64,000 bases of DNA from Siderastrea radians (GCA_964017195.1 OZ024895.1:9101501-9165500), one strand, 5' to 3'; counted from the stretch's first letter, positions 23,035 through 36,457 are shown. A program made the numbers and translations. The notes: generated by a model not told the origin, from the sequence alone.

Positions 23035-24218
23035 CGCAGTGGACATGGCAAGGGTTTCAGCGACAGAGTGAGCTTGATTTTTTTCTCCGCCAGCAACCCG
23101 GTGAGAAAAATCACTTTGTATCGAAGCAAAATTAAGGAGAAATTACAACTGAACGTCACTGAGACACAAATGCTTGATTTCTTAGGACGAACAGAAACTG
23201 TAGAATAGAAATATAAGCATTTAGCGCTGTGTTTACAATTTCTTTCATCGTCAACTCAATCACTTGTTCTTAAAATTTCACAAACAGTAGGTTTTATACG
23301 GAAGGTTTTGAGTCGGAAATATCGACACAAGACAAAATAAGCACAGTAAAATAGGAAGGAAGCATTTAATAAAAATTGTCACACTTTTTATGGCGAGTCA
23401 GTACAAAAATCATGCAGCAGTCTGAACATAAAGCATTAGACAAATTCAGTACCAGATAAGGCGACATTTTTTGGCTATACCACGCAAAATTGACACTGGT
23501 TTACCTGTACTCGTTGTGGCTCTATCTGTGTTCCCTTGAGCAGCTCCAGACACAAGTCGGATGCCATGTAAAATACGTTGAGTCGCTTTCACATTTGTTT
23601 GAGTGTTGTTTTTACCATTCCGTCCGCGGGCTCTAAACTGAGAACAATTGCGTTTTGTGGTTTGCGTTTAAAAAGTAAGATGGTGAATTCTAATGTTCCT
23701 CACCTCCGTAGTCTTGTTTCAGTGAGCTGCATAGAAATTATCGTTCAAGCCTAATTATTAATTCTGCCTTCAATTCGATCAAACAAACACATGATGGCTC
23801 CGTTGTCAGCGTTGTGCGAACGGAGCGATTACAAACTCTTTCATTTGAACTCCAGCAGCCATAACGGTGAGATCGTACAGCTTCAATCCGCTTTGAACGA
23901 CGATTCCAACAATTTTCAGGAAAACTCAAACACGTGCCACATTTCAGAGCCCATAATTGGAAGATTTTTCCCAAACCTTGTGCTTGTACGTTCACTTCGG
24001 GGCAGTTTCATCGATTCATTCAGTTCCGCAAAGAAACGCTGCAACACTTCGCAAGGTTTTGGCGCCTTTTTCGGTCAGCCATGTGATCGCGATCGATTCC
24101 TGTTCCCTTTTATCTCGGAGTTTCTCTCTTTTTTTTTTATCTTTCTTGATTTCATAGCAATTAGCGATTGCGTTTTTAATAATAAAAACCATTATGTACT
24201 CGGGCATACTGGATATCA
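23035..24218 (+). mobile_element. Hairpin-ended family, diverged copy
   Basis: Recognisable by CAGCAACCCGGTGAGAAAAAT, TGACACTGGTTTACCTG, CATTCCGTCCGC and the ending ACTCGGGCATACTGGATATC. Clearly older than the adjacent copy, and lacks the second half of the palindrome. Directly followed by the full copy at 24222. Confidence 0.65.
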
Positions 24219-24221
24219 ATA

Positions 24222-25592
24222 ATTATTAAAAACTGGACTAGGTATATTGGATTTCTAGCATTTTGATTGGCTGAACGGAGCTAGGCTATCAGCTCATATA
24301 CCTGCTGCGACCAAATATGGTCAATAAACACTCAACAACAAAATGAACAAAGTGAGCTGAAAGTTCTTTTCCTCGCGAGCAACCCTGCGAGAAAAATGGA
24401 CGAGAAAAATCACTTGGCAGCGAATTTAAATTAAGCAGAAATTTCAGCAGCGTCACCAACAAGCATCACCAACAATGTTGTCTAACACAACTCAGAATTG
24501 TTTGAAGAAACTGTGCAGAAGTAGAAATTTAAACATTAAGCGTTGTGTTTTCAACCGTCACGTCGATCATTGAAATTGAACAAACAGTAGGTTTTATCAG
24601 GAAGGCTTTCCACTTCAAAATTTCAAGGCAAGACATAAAATAAAACACAGTGAAATGGGGCAGGGGCATTTAATAAAAACTATCACACATTCATGGCGAT
24701 CGGTGCGAAAATCATGAAGCAGTCTAAACTAGTACTAAATAAAATACAGCTGCAAACTACCAAGAAGGAAGGAACGGCGAGATTTTTTTTTCGGCTTTAA
24801 CACGCAAAATTGACACTGGTTTACCTGCACTCGTTGTAGCTCTGTGTTCCAACAGGTCCAAATGCTCAGATAGAAATCGGATGCCATACAAACGGAGTTG
24901 AATCGCTTTTCCAGTTGTTTGATTGTTGTTTTTACCATTCCGTCCGCAACCTCTAAACCGAGAACAACTGTATTTTGCGCTCTGTGTTTAACAAACTATG
25001 GTGAATTCTAATGTTCTTTGCTACAGTAATCTTGCTTCTGAGCTGCGTAGAAATTACCTCTTTAAGTTCAAATTTGTTCCGCTGTCTTCAGTTCGATCAA
25101 ACACGCACATGATGGCTCCGTTGTGCAAACAGACTACAAACTTGTTCAGTTTCAACTCTATGGTGAAATTGTACAGCTTCAATCCGCTTTGAACGATGAT
25201 TACATCAATATTTCAGGAAAAATCAAACATGCATCATACTTCAGAGGCAATAATTAGAAGATTTTTTCCAAAACTTGTGCTACTTTGTTCACCTTCGAGC
25301 AGTTTTCAGTGATTCATTCAGGTTTGCAATGAAACGCTGCAACACTTCGCAAGGTTTTGGCGCCTTTTTCGTTCAGTCATGTGATCGATTCTTGTTCCGT
25401 TTAAATTTCTTTTCTCATTTTTCCCGTTCTTTCTTGATTTTTTCTTTTTTTTAATAGTGGTAAAGTTTTTAATAAAACAATTATTCTACTCGGGCTTGCT
25501 GGATATCAAATGATTATAACCAACGAGGCGCTACGCGCCTCGTTGGTTATCTATCATTCGATATCCAGCGCGCCCTCGTAGAATAATTGTTA
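24222..25592 (+). mobile_element. Hairpin-ended family, full copy 2
   Basis: Starts ATTATTAAAAACTGGACTAGG and ends in the palindrome 25478-25590, with arms around ACGAGGCGCTACGCGCCTCGT. Near-identical in layout to 10943-12330. It lies inside the hAT-like element close to its right end. Confidence 0.78.
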
Positions 25593-25769
25593 ATTATAAC
25601 CATCTTGGTCATATCCACGTTGAACGCAAATTTGCGTGTAGCCACGCGCGTTTATGACGTTGAGGGTGGCGCAATTTTTTCTAAAAATAGCACATTTGTC
25701 TTTTTCGATGGGGCCGCGTGGACCCCGCGCTTACGGTCTCCGTCCCCGATTATGGCTCCTGGCAGTTAC

Positions 25770-27540
25770 TCATTCCTCGCGAAGCGAGGAGGGCCGAAGG
25801 CCCTCCGAGCGGAGCGAGGTTTACAAATTTGTCGCGTGGGGATCGCGCGAGGATCGCTTAGGGCGGTCGAATCTCGATCTGCCTATACATATATGTCGCG
25901 ATGGTGTCCGCACAGTTGCCTAGCAACAAAACCAAATCGCAACCGCTGACAATTGTGCTCTCTCATGTTTCTTCGCCACGTACATTTGAGTGCTGTGTTT
26001 TGTTCATCGTCTGTGAACAAGTTTATAATATCTGGACCAATTTCTGATGCAAATGACGGGACGAGGAAAGACAGCAACGCCTGATTTAGCAAGTGGCTGG
26101 AAATCCATTGCGGGGGAGATTTACCACTGAAACTCAGCATGAACGCCGACTTGAAATTCAGCGCAAACGACGAAGGCGAAAGATGTCAACGACAAGAAAG
26201 CACGGGTAGAGAACATCGTTTACCGGTAATAGCCTAGTGAAGACTAAAGCCGTCAGCAGGACACAGATATCACAGGCGAGAAATCTTAGGCAACGTAGTT
26301 TAAATTTAGCTTAATAGCACAGCGCTACAACAAAACGAGATTCCCTAACAACGGGAGAATCGATACAAGATCTTCGAATCACACCGACTGAATAATAAGA
26401 ATTCTGAACTCAGCAGCTACAAACTCTTTGAGAAAATGTGTGCTGAAACCGATCAGGACCGGCGACACCGACAAGAAGTGCTTCGACAAACTGATTTGTT
26501 AGAAGCAACGAGAGACGACAAGTAATACTCGATCATCAAAATGCTTTTCTTAGAATGAGTAGAATACCTTTCCAACGGATGGTGACTGAACAGATTGGCT
26601 CAAAATTATTTCCTCTCTCTACCATAAATATCTTTACTCTTGATGTACCAGTAATTATCAACATATAATTATTTTTCCAAGTATGTTTAAAACCACAGAT
26701 TACACAAGAGAAATTAAATTATTTCATAAAATAGGTTTCAGTTCCCCAAACAGTGTATAGTGTATGAGCAGTAAAAAGAATTTAAATTTTAAGTTTAGGA
26801 CGTTCCCAAAAAATATCGGAAAGAAATAATTCATATCGGATCAGTAAGAATTTATAAGAGTTTATGTTTCCCGTTTCAGTTCTTGACCCTGTTAGTAGTT
26901 TTAAAAAATATTCAGATGGATAAGAAAGGACAATTTCTGTTCACAATTTGGATAGAAATGCACTTACAAGTATCGCTGTGCTCCTAGCAATTACCGCTTA
27001 ATGTGTAGCGGGGATAGGTACATTCATGTACGTATTTGGTGTGAAACAAAAATTATTGCTTAACATTAATTATTGATAATAATTTTGTGCTACATATAGT
27101 GACCAGCATCACAGCTCTCCTTGCAATGCACAATCAAGCACCAAGATCATGGGAATTGAGATCCTGATCACCTTCAACATGAGTTGTCTATGTGAAAGTT
27201 TACTTACTTCTGAAGGTTTCATGTGCTATAATCTACATTCATCCTTTCCCTTTGTTACCTACTCTTGTTTTCCATACCAATTGACCCTTTAAGCCCCAGT
27301 GTAAACCTACAAATTCTCCTTACTGGTCTTCATACAGTTCTTGTAGTACTTGTGCAGAGAACTTCTTTCTACTGACATCTACACTATTCATGTTTGGTGA
27401 TCAATTCCTTAATTCTGATAACCTGATTAAAGCATTGCTATTGTAGGGAGATGCTGGTCACTGGGGCTTCAAGGGTTAATGTACATGTATCATTTTGTGA
27501 CAATTATCTAATCCAATTTTTTTGTGTGTTGGGGGGAATG
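25770..27540. other. Non-coding, short palindromes only
   Basis: Short perfect palindromes CCTCGCGAAGCGAGG and AGGGCCGAAGGCCCT near 25776-25805. The remainder shows no gene. Confidence 0.5.
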
Positions 27541-27950
27541 AATCCCGATGGGGGGGGGGGGGGGTACTCAACAACGTTTTATACGGGGAGGCTCCATCCC
27601 AAGGTCCAACCCCTTACCCTTTTATATACCATTTTTGACCGAAAAGGTACCCCTTTTTCGTTGAAAAATGGTACCCCTTTCACATACCTAATCAAAAACA
27701 CTGCATCCCTAAACCCTTGGAATGCAGTTAATGAACGACATTGCGAGAGAACAGATGCTAACCAGAAGTTATTATCTACTCGAAATATTTTAATTAAAGG
27801 ACCTTTTAAATACCTAAGTGACAGATTTCCCTACCCTTTCATATACTTTAGCTCATGAAATCCCTACCCTTTTATATACCTGAAGCCTGAAAAAGGTACC
27901 CCTTTTGGGCGGAGCATCCACATATAGGCCATTGTAGGGAGTGCCCCCCC
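27541..27950. mobile_element. Candidate MITE with G-run inverted ends
   Basis: Left end has a long G run then GTACTCAACAA; right end has GGGAGTG then a C run. CCCTACCCTTTTATATACC-type motifs occur inside in both orientations. GAATGAAT occurs just outside both ends, a possible 8-bp target duplication, though homopolymers blur the borders. Confidence 0.5.
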
Positions 27951-27959
27951 CCGAATGAA

Positions 27960-30900
27960 TAAACATGTTACCACATCAAATGTGCTTTGCTTGCCATTAT
28001 TCTTTATTAGTCTCATTTCAATTTTTGGGTAAAAACGAATAATTTTCTTAACCCAGCTGTACCAACATTGTATTTTCTGGGCTGCATCACTCTTCAGCAG
28101 TAATAGACTCCTACTATCTCAACCATTCAAGGGAAATAAAGAATTGTTTTAGCTACATGTATCGACACTTGTCAATACCCAGTAAATAAAACAAAAACTG
28201 TACAACAGCATTTAAAGGAAACGGCCAGGCTAATGTTGGAGATAACATGCGTTAAGTTCCAAGTTGGAATTTGAACTGCATTTCTGATTAGACTATTCTC
28301 ACCCAACCAAAATAAACAGAAACACCACTGTCTTGGACAACAGGTCCACAACAATACTATGCATCCTCTCTAGAGAGCAATGTCACAATGAAGAGAGGTG
28401 GGGGGGGGGGGGCTTAATGTATCTTCGTGTCCAGTCACATACAGCAGTTAGCTCAAATTAAACCCGTAAACTCGTACCCAGTTCCTATGCATTAGATTTG
28501 AGGATGACTGGGCATTGGATGCAAGTTGTATGGAAGCGACTGGGAACCAGAATGTCGATCTGAACTCCCAATTCAGGAACATTGTGGCCACCACACCTCC
28601 AGTTAAACTGAAATTCTATCCCCTCCCCACCCCCATCGCTCCATTTTGTGGTGCACCATTGCCCGAGCTTCGCGAGGTTATGCGAATCACGTATTTCTAG
28701 TACAACAAGAAAAGCCCCAGGGGCATTAGACCCCGCCGTTGTTCTCCCCCCCCCCGGGGGGTGTAAAATATGTCACGGTCACTCAAGATAACAGCCCTTG
28801 TTTTTGTAGCAAAAGACACGGCGAGTATTTCTTTGGCCGAGCGAAAACCGGAGGTCTGGGGCAAGTGACCGCCAAAAAAAAAAAACCACGGAAAAAAAAT
28901 GGGTATTACTAGACCCCGTCCTGACGGCGGGGTAATAAATATGGCTAATTATAACTATACGTAACTCCTATGGAATTTGGCTTCATATGCTAAAACAAAC
29001 CACTTACGGTTACCGGCTTTTCCATGAAATGCTAAACGGAAGGTACGTACAATTTTCGTGGAATAATTTATTTGCAAAAAGAATTGCTTTAACATTCAAC
29101 TTTAATTAATAATTATGTCAATTCTCATTTTAAAAAGACATTTCGTGATAATCATAACTGAAAAATAACAATTTTAAGCTAAACGTTCGAGATAATAAAA
29201 TGTGCTAACATGCACATACTTCTAACTTACAAACAATGGGCAATTTCTGGTCGTAGGGGTTCGCCCAAAACGGTATTTTTGCTGCCCCTGTCTCAGGTTC
29301 CGAGACATAGAGAAAACCGTATCTGTCTATTTCCTAAAATAAATCATTTTATTTGTGCTATTTTACGCTTGCTGCTTTTTTATACGCTAGGGTGGCTGAA
29401 AAACAACTCGGCCACTAACACCCCAACTATAGACATTTTATACGAAACGAAATGTAAGTTCGATCCTGCTTTTTATTACGGATTTTTCGTTAATTTCTTC
29501 AATTCATGTCCGTGACTAATCAATGTTCAAAATAAGCCAAGAGGGCAAAAATGAGTGGAAATGGCTTTCCAGTTGCTTTAGCCGGTTACGGTGCTTCAGT
29601 CTTGCTTCTTCGTGCAAACTATGAAATATGTATGGGACTACGAGGAATATATTCTTGAAAACTCGTTTTAAATAAACGTAAACCATGTGTACAATTGTTG
29701 TTGAAACGCCTATGTAGAAAGTACGTACTGGCCCTCGTCTCTAGTTCTCTTTTTTTACATTTTTGTGCAGGAGAAGTATGACAATAAAAGACAAGGTCTT
29801 TTCCTTCTTCAATCAATTTTTATTTTTATTTTTTAGAATTAGTTTTGTTATTGGCTTTGAGCTTCTCACCATGGCCTATCCGAGAAATTACATTAGTTAA
29901 TTTCTTCTAAAATCAGTTTTTTGTTTTGGTGAATTGCCTTTACCTCACACCATATTTACTCTTACATACTAGCACAGGTTATAACTAACCCAAATATAGC
30001 CGCATTTGCGTTCACCATATTGACTGTCAAAAAAGCAAAGCTAACTAAATGTGGACAGTAAAAATGTCTACTAAGGACGACTTTCGTCGTGGGAACCGGA
30101 AGTGTGATGTTTTTTTTCCTCCTGCTCACAGCCAAAACCAGTCCATTTCCGTTTTAATAACACTTAGCGGTTCATTATATAGTCTCCTATTAGAATACGC
30201 GCGCATTCTTTCTCAGTCCCTGATATGGGGCTGAATACATTCCTCGTTCTAGTGGAAACGCTTGCTTGTAAATCAACAATTATACCAAAACAAGCCATTA
30301 AAAACTGATTTTCCGCGAAACGAAAGCGGAAATGTCCTACAATATTCATTGCAATTGATTTGCATAAAACAAAGTAAATAGTGAAGCCACTTATAATTTT
30401 CATGTCACGTCTCGCTGGGCATTTAAGCCAGGGTGCATTCCGTGTACTTCCCACGCCGAAGATACGCCAAGAGTTTGGAAGTTGTACGCCAAGTGGCCGC
30501 CGAGGCGCCGACGCCAGCAACCTCATCCCCAGTCCCTAAGCTAGGCTCTCTCCTCTTCCCGCCGCGAATGCGAAACAGAGGCGAAGTAACGAGGACAAGA
30601 AAGTTGATGGACTAAAAACTTATGGTTCGGTTTACTTGTTCATGTCTATAATTACTAGTACAACTTTCTAACGTCGCTACAAATCTGCAGACAGTGACAA
30701 GGCATTCTACTGGACTAATGCAACGAGGCACTCTTCAGAGCTCTCAAGTTGATTTGTCGCCAAAGAGTGAGATTTTTAACGGCTTTTTGACGGCGTAGCC
30801 GTCTATTGTGACGCTAAAGGCGTCACCTTTCTAGGGGGGTTGGGGGGCATGCTCCCTCAGAAAATTTTGAAAAATTGAAGTAGCTAAGACGTGTTTTCTT

Positions 30901-31774
30901 TTATTATGAGCGGAAATGTGACCCTTCGAAAGCAACTCTTTAGATCCCAGATTTTTCTTTTAAATGGACTAATATCAACTCTTTCTTATCATTCCGACTT
31001 ATCCAGAAGTCAAATTAACATGTCATATCTTTGAAAAACAGGAGTTTCTTCTACATGCTGTCACTCTGATGCTCTTTGTTGTAGTTGTAGTTCCAAGTAG
31101 CTTTCTTGGCACTGACCAACTAATCTGCAGGTGGTTCAAAAGATGACTCCTTGTTGGCCGTTTTGATAGTAAGCAGAGAGGCCAGTGTACCATCCATCTG
31201 GAGAAAGGGCCGAAATGTTGTGTTGTTTTTCCTTATTAGAGAAAAAGACTCTCTCTTCACCGGCATTTCAATGTGGTAGAACAAGAACTGCACGAGAATT
31301 TCCATTGTTAGAAAGCGTTGGAAACCAGTACAAAGGGAACATGGAATGAATTATTCCCAGAATGATGGTTCATTAGGGAGTCACTTAACTTAAGCAGCAA
31401 TTTTCTGCCTCAAAATGAACTGTTCAAATCAAAAACCTTAAATGCGTGAGAAATAATACTTCTAGCGTGAGGGCGTAAGATTGCATTCGTTTGCGTGAGT
31501 CTCACGCTCAATGCGTGAGACTTGAGAGCTCTGAATCTTTAAGTACCAAACTGTCGTATCAACGAGAAGCAAAGTGACTCAAGTCCGATTTTCCTCTGAC
31601 GTACTTCCCATTTGCTTGAAAGGCTATCATACTCGTGTATTCTTTTATTCTTTATTGGTTGAGACTCTGGCTACGAGTGGTCGACAACCGCTGACCGAGG
31701 ATCCCGTGGACTCTAAATCCTAAGCCAGGGATGGTGAAATCCCGGATATTATTCGGTGTCCACAAGTTTATTAT
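27960..31774. other. Non-coding, mixed repeats
   Basis: No supportable gene. Short G/C homopolymer pairs at 28398-28412 and 28746-28760 and a GACCCCG(T/C) pair near 28720 and 28912 suggest decayed MITEs. A block at about 29865-30060 resembles 34960-35140. Confidence 0.4.
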
Positions 31775-31778
31775 TTAA

Positions 31779-32832
31779 AGAGCCAGTGTCACCCAAAGTG
31801 CTTTGCGCCCCGAGGTACAATTTTCATATATGAAAAATACGCCATTTTCTTGATTGTCGTGAAGTCTGATTTGTATCTTCTTTCATCGCTGCTGTTAGCG
31901 ATCCGAAAGCACTAGTGTGAATTTTGACTTGACATTTAAGTGTCGCCTTATCGATTTCGTTGTATATTTCCGAATTCTGAAGTGTTTTCGCGGTGGAGAA
32001 GGAGATCTTTAAATTGGATGCCTCGTAGGGTTCAGGAAAGTTGAGGCGAAGGCCGAGTCTTCCGGGCTCTGCCAAAGTTGTACGGATGAAGGAGTCCGTG
32101 TATCAGTAGCGGAGGAAAGGAAAAACATCTACGGGTTTCAGCAATAGTACTGACACTGTGTTTGCCGAAATAGTGCTACATTCGTTGCCGAATGAAAACA
32201 GAAGGAACGTTAATTTACCACAAAATAACAGTAGTTACGGGCTTGCTCCAAAATAATGCTTATGGTCATGAGCTTGTGCTGTTCTACTTAATTATTCCTT
32301 GCGTTCACTGTCTGTTTATGTTTTATTTTTACAAAAAGTGTAAGTGGCTATTCTGGTTTTGCGTCCATCGACATCCGGGTCGATGCGATCGATCGCGCAA
32401 TCAATCGATCGGACTGTAATAGCTCCATGTAGACGCATTGAAGGCAAAGTCAGATCTTGAGTAGTTTTCTCCAGTGACATCTAGCGATGAAGACGTCAAT
32501 ATTCTTGCTACTTGTTTTTGTCTTATTTTTGTATCGAGTGGAAGTGGCTACTCTGGTTTTACGTCCATCGAGATCGATCGATCGATCGATCAATCGATCG
32601 GTTGTTATAAAAGCTAGATACGCGTTGACTACAAAGTCAGATCTAGAGTTGTTTTCTCCGGTAACATCTAGCGATGAAGATAATACTATTTTCAGAGGCT
32701 ACTACTGTAAATATCAGCTTGCTGAAAGGCCAGTGCGGCAGGGTATAATTTGCGAAACGTCCAGCAAACGCGCCAGCCAAACTTCAAAACAAAAACACAA
32801 CCGCGCAAAGAACTTTGGGTGACACTGGCTCT
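31779..32832. mobile_element. TTAA-flanked element with AGAGCCAG termini
   Basis: Termini AGAGCCAGTGTCACCCAAAGT and its complement; TTAA at 31775-31778 and 32833-32836. Inside, an approximately 190-bp segment with ATCGATCG-rich core is tandemly duplicated (about 32330-32480 and 32525-32680). An open frame at 32487-32822 starts with a hydrophobic run but crosses the ATCG repeat and I do not trust it. Site and ends fit Kolobok or piggyBac-like non-autonomous elements. Confidence 0.75.
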
Positions 32833-32836
32833 TTAA

Positions 32837-33467
32837 ACGGTAAAAATTTTCACACGCCAAGGTAGTTACCTCGGCTATACGCCAACGTACAATATCGTTA
32901 ATTTGAGGTAAGCTTACACCCTCCTACGCCGCGCTGGCTTGGTCTCACGCCGCTTTACGCCAAAGACCACGATCGTACGCCAGTACGCCGAGCGATTTGG
33001 AAACCCACGCCGAAGATCTTCCGGAAAACGTACGCAAAATGCAGCCTGGCATTTAAGAATGTTTGCATGATTTAATGGCCATAAAACAGAACATTTATGA
33101 TGGCAAAATACACATAACCTGTATTTTCAGCTTGCTAATGAAGGGGAAGTCAATCTCAAAGGGAAATGTTTTATAATAAAAGCAATATGATTGCTTCGGT
33201 TCCGATATGTCGTCACGCTGCTCCATATTTTTGGCCGCTGTAATTGCAGCGAGCGTTGCTGATCACTTCGAATTCATCAATTGCTTGTAGAAAATCTGTC
33301 ACGTAGAAAGTGAAATATCGTGAGCTGACAGTACGAAAACAAATATACGTCACGAGATATTTTTAGCTAAAACTCTTCCTCGTTCCCATGTTACTGGTGG
33401 TTACATTTAGCCGCTGGGTGTTTTGTTATCCCAATTCGTTTTAGCCGTGAGACCTTCTTGAACAATC
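32837..33467. other. Non-coding with TACGCC-rich repeat
   Basis: Bases 32918-33040 contain repeated TACGCC/CACGCC steps and match 46328-46450 in direct orientation. The remainder could include a promoter for the exon at 33468, but no TATA box is placed convincingly. Confidence 0.4.
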
Positions 33468-33531
33468 ATGGCATTAATTGTGTACTTTTCATCGTTTTTG
33501 CTTGGGATATTCATGTTTCAACGAGAGGCAG
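33468..33531 (+). CDS. Candidate signal-peptide exon
   Basis: ATG at 33468 opens 21 codons with a hydrophobic core (MALIVYFSSFLLGIFMF) followed by QREA and a good donor (G|GTAAGTG), phase 1 out. A phase 1 signal-peptide exon is typical of Ig- or SEA-containing receptors. The next plausible exon of such a gene is at 46848, beyond the retroelements. Linking them is inference: the phase into 46848 is 2, so at least one exon between is missing or unseen. Confidence 0.4.
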
Positions 33532-34413
33532 GTAAGTGTGAAGTTGAATTTGTGTTGCCCATTAATCTTCCTTCTATGTTCTGACATGACGAGATAATTT
33601 GACACGGTAAAATCGAGGAATTTTTCGTTTAGTCGGGTTAGTCCAGTCGTGTACGCAAAAGAGAAAGATTTGTACCGTCTCATTCTACTGCAAATATTTG
33701 TTAGCGCGTTACGCGAATTGGGAAAGAGACCTGAATTATCAACTATTGGCTACCATGCAATTAAGGTGAAGAATATCATGATAATAATAAAGCCTTTATT
33801 TAAAGAGGGTAGTACGATTCTAACCGTTATTTTGTTATTTAAAAAAACAGAAATAAACACGCTGTATGAAATACATATATTTAATAACAATGGATATACG
33901 ACGAATGTGGTGTCATTTGTAGCCCACTGGTAGAAGAGCCGGTAACGTGGTCTGGACCCAACAGTGTTGTGTTGAACTCTTTGTACCTTCTGTTGGTTAC
34001 ATTCTCGCTTTTTTATATCAGCAGAGTACAATAACAGTCAGATGTCAAAACGCGAACGAAAAAGCTTAATAAGGCGGTTAACAGACTGAAAAACTGACTA
34101 GATGTCTTTCTTCCGGTCGGAAGGGCGGGTGCCTAAAATTCCCAGAAAATGATATTTTCCTCTTTCGTTGTTTCCGATAAAACCGTATCTGTTTATTCAA
34201 TAAATCATACCGTTTCTTGCGGCATATCAAGTGCCATTGCTGGAGAGTGCCTGGGAAACGTTGACCCTTTTTGTCCAACTTGAACATCATAGAAACCATT
34301 TTGTTGTACTCGCGAAGGGTAGAACAGTTGTCCCGAGTCGCCCTGCTTTGTGGCTTCCCGGCTTCCCGACTTCCCGGTTGCTAGTCTTGACTCAAGAATA
34401 TCTTTTCTCTTCA

Positions 34414-34472
<59 letters not shown>

Positions 34473-35399
34473 TATTTTATTAATTTTTTTCTTTGTGAGG
34501 GTTTGGAATTGACCTGGTCAGGGTCCAGTGATGTGTATTTTCACACATTACTAGAGTAGGGAAGCGATTTAGCTTCTCACGATATGATTTAACTTCAACT
34601 ACATCACTGCAAACTAGAAACACGTACTTACCCAAACGACGATAACAATTTAACAATAAAGCTCAGCAATTGTAGCTCAACGACGTTTTGACTTTGTTAG
34701 GACATGCGATGCGATTTTTTTGGTAAGAGTTTCTCCAAGAGTTTCTCATATTGTAAACTTAGTTATATTAATACTGAATTTTGTTTCTGTTTTTGGCACC
34801 ACGAATCAGGAATTGTCTTGGCAAAAGGAAAATCGTAATCGTAATCAATTCTATTGTTCCTATTAGGGGTGTCAAGCGAAGGGTAGAAAACACTTAAACT
34901 GCTAGCGCGTTTTTTTTTCTTTTGGGGGAGGGGGGGGGGGGGCTTTCTTTTTACTTGAGCTGCCTACCATAGCCTATCCGAGAAATTATTCAATTTAATA
35001 TTTCCTAAAATTAGGGTTTTTATTTCATGTTTATTTTTATTTTCATTTTGATGGATTGACTTCACCTCAACGATATTAATCAAGATATTACGCATTAGCG
35101 CAGGTTATTAAGCTGTCAAAAAAGCAATGCTAGCTATGCACAGTGTAATATTCCACCCTGGATATTGTTATTCATGACATGGTAATAAGGTTTGGGGAAT
35201 CGCTCTGGCCTGGGACAAGCAAAAGACCAGACGAAAGTAGAAACGGGCAGGATCAAGCCCGACTTACTCGTTGGGTGGGAGGGTGGATTGCCAACCTCTC
35301 CACTTTCGCGGCCTCGAGTAGAGTAATAGGGTGGAACACGTGTAAATTCTTTTATAGTCTCATTTGCTTAATCCCCAGGGTATTAATTACCAATGCAAA
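33532..35399. other. Non-coding, microsatellite at 34419-34475
   Basis: Contains an (ATT)n run of about 14 units then T/A-rich sequence. 34960-35140 repeats part of 29865-30060. No exon recognised. Confidence 0.5.
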
Positions 35400-36457
35400 T
35401 TAAGTTTGCGTACTGAAACAGATAAGACACCTATCAACTATCGAATCAATTAACAATGTCCCAGTGTTCAGTCTCATTCTAATTGTTTGAGAAGGCCTGG
35501 AAAAATCACTCCAGGTTATTGAGATGTTTGTAAGACTCTCTCGTCCGGCTGCCGCTCCGGCCGGGTTTACCACCTGTTTAAGCTTGATATAATGCAAAGC
35601 AGTCTTACTGCTTTTCCACCCCACGTGATCCATAATCTCGTGGAGACTCACACCCTCGAGAGCCAACGACACGGCCGCTCCACTACGAAAACCATGAGTG
35701 GTAAAATGGTCACTAGACAAATGTTTACTTAATAAGGAGGTGTATACTTCCAACCTCGCCTGAGCGGCCGCTGACTCTAAACAACGAGGGCTCACTGTGT
35801 TTGAATTAGTCACCGAGCGGAATAGGAAGCCTGGAGCCAACATTATTCCCAGTAATGTACAGATATTGAAATACACTTCAAGACCCCGCACTGGACAAAC
35901 TGATTTATTGGACCCCTTTTTGAACGCAAAAACGTTCGCACCCGCTAACAGCAAAGAGTTTTGTTCAAATATGATTGAATAAAAACCCCGAATCAACGGG
36001 AAAGCGTAAGATATCCGATACCTTAACTTGCAGCAGGTCTGCTGCCCGGTCATCCGCAAAAATCAAGGCCGTAAAAAGAGCTTGATCTCTTGCATGAATG
36101 AAAATCTGTATCGCACTCAGAACCAAGTTATTCAGAAGCCTCTTCTCTATATGGTTTGAAATAACCGCTAAATCGCCTAGTATGATCGGTTCCGCCTGAC
36201 GAGGTGTAATCCTAGCCCTAAGCTGCTCCTCTCTAACGTCAGCTAAGTATGCTTTAACTGAATGGCAAGCAGCCGGGTTTCCCACACCAAGCAGGGAGTG
36301 CTCCAATTAACTGCCTCTGTCATCCCCTCCTGTCATCCCCAAGCTGTCGAGTGTCTTGGCTTGATCCCCTTAGCCTGATTCCGACATTTACCCAGTGATT
36401 TGCCTGTTCTGGAATCCCCTCATTGGACGACATGATCTTTCTCTTACGACTCACCAT
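35400..36457 (-). pseudogene. Tyrosine recombinase of a YR retroelement (copy A), frameshifted
   Basis: Tyrosine recombinase that would integrate a circular DNA copy of the element. The N-terminal part (36306-35965) has ARDQALF and the first catalytic arginine in ADDRAADLL. The C-terminal part (36059-35400) has THGFRSGAA (HxxR), MDHVGWKS and the nucleophile region ALHYIKL, so all catalytic motifs remain. The two parts are in different frames and overlap around 35985, showing one frameshift. The start may be ATG near 36457. Distinct in sequence from the recombinase of copy B. Confidence 0.8.

Larger units (their letters stand above)
22100..25761. mobile_element. hAT-like composite element with 8-bp target duplication
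   Basis: Inverted termini begin CAGGAGCCATAATCGGGG at 22100 and end with the complement at 25761; similarity continues inward for about 110 bases. GCAGTTAC flanks both sides (22092-22099 and 25762-25769). CAGG-type ends plus an 8-bp duplication fit the hAT superfamily, with P-type as an alternative. The inside holds an acidic ORF at the left and two hairpin-family copies. No transposase is seen, so it would depend on another element. Confidence 0.78.

Noticed and set aside
32487..32822. 111-codon open frame with a signal-peptide-like start
   Set aside because: Crosses an ATCG repeat and lies in a TTAA element; the start region is itself part of a tandem duplication.
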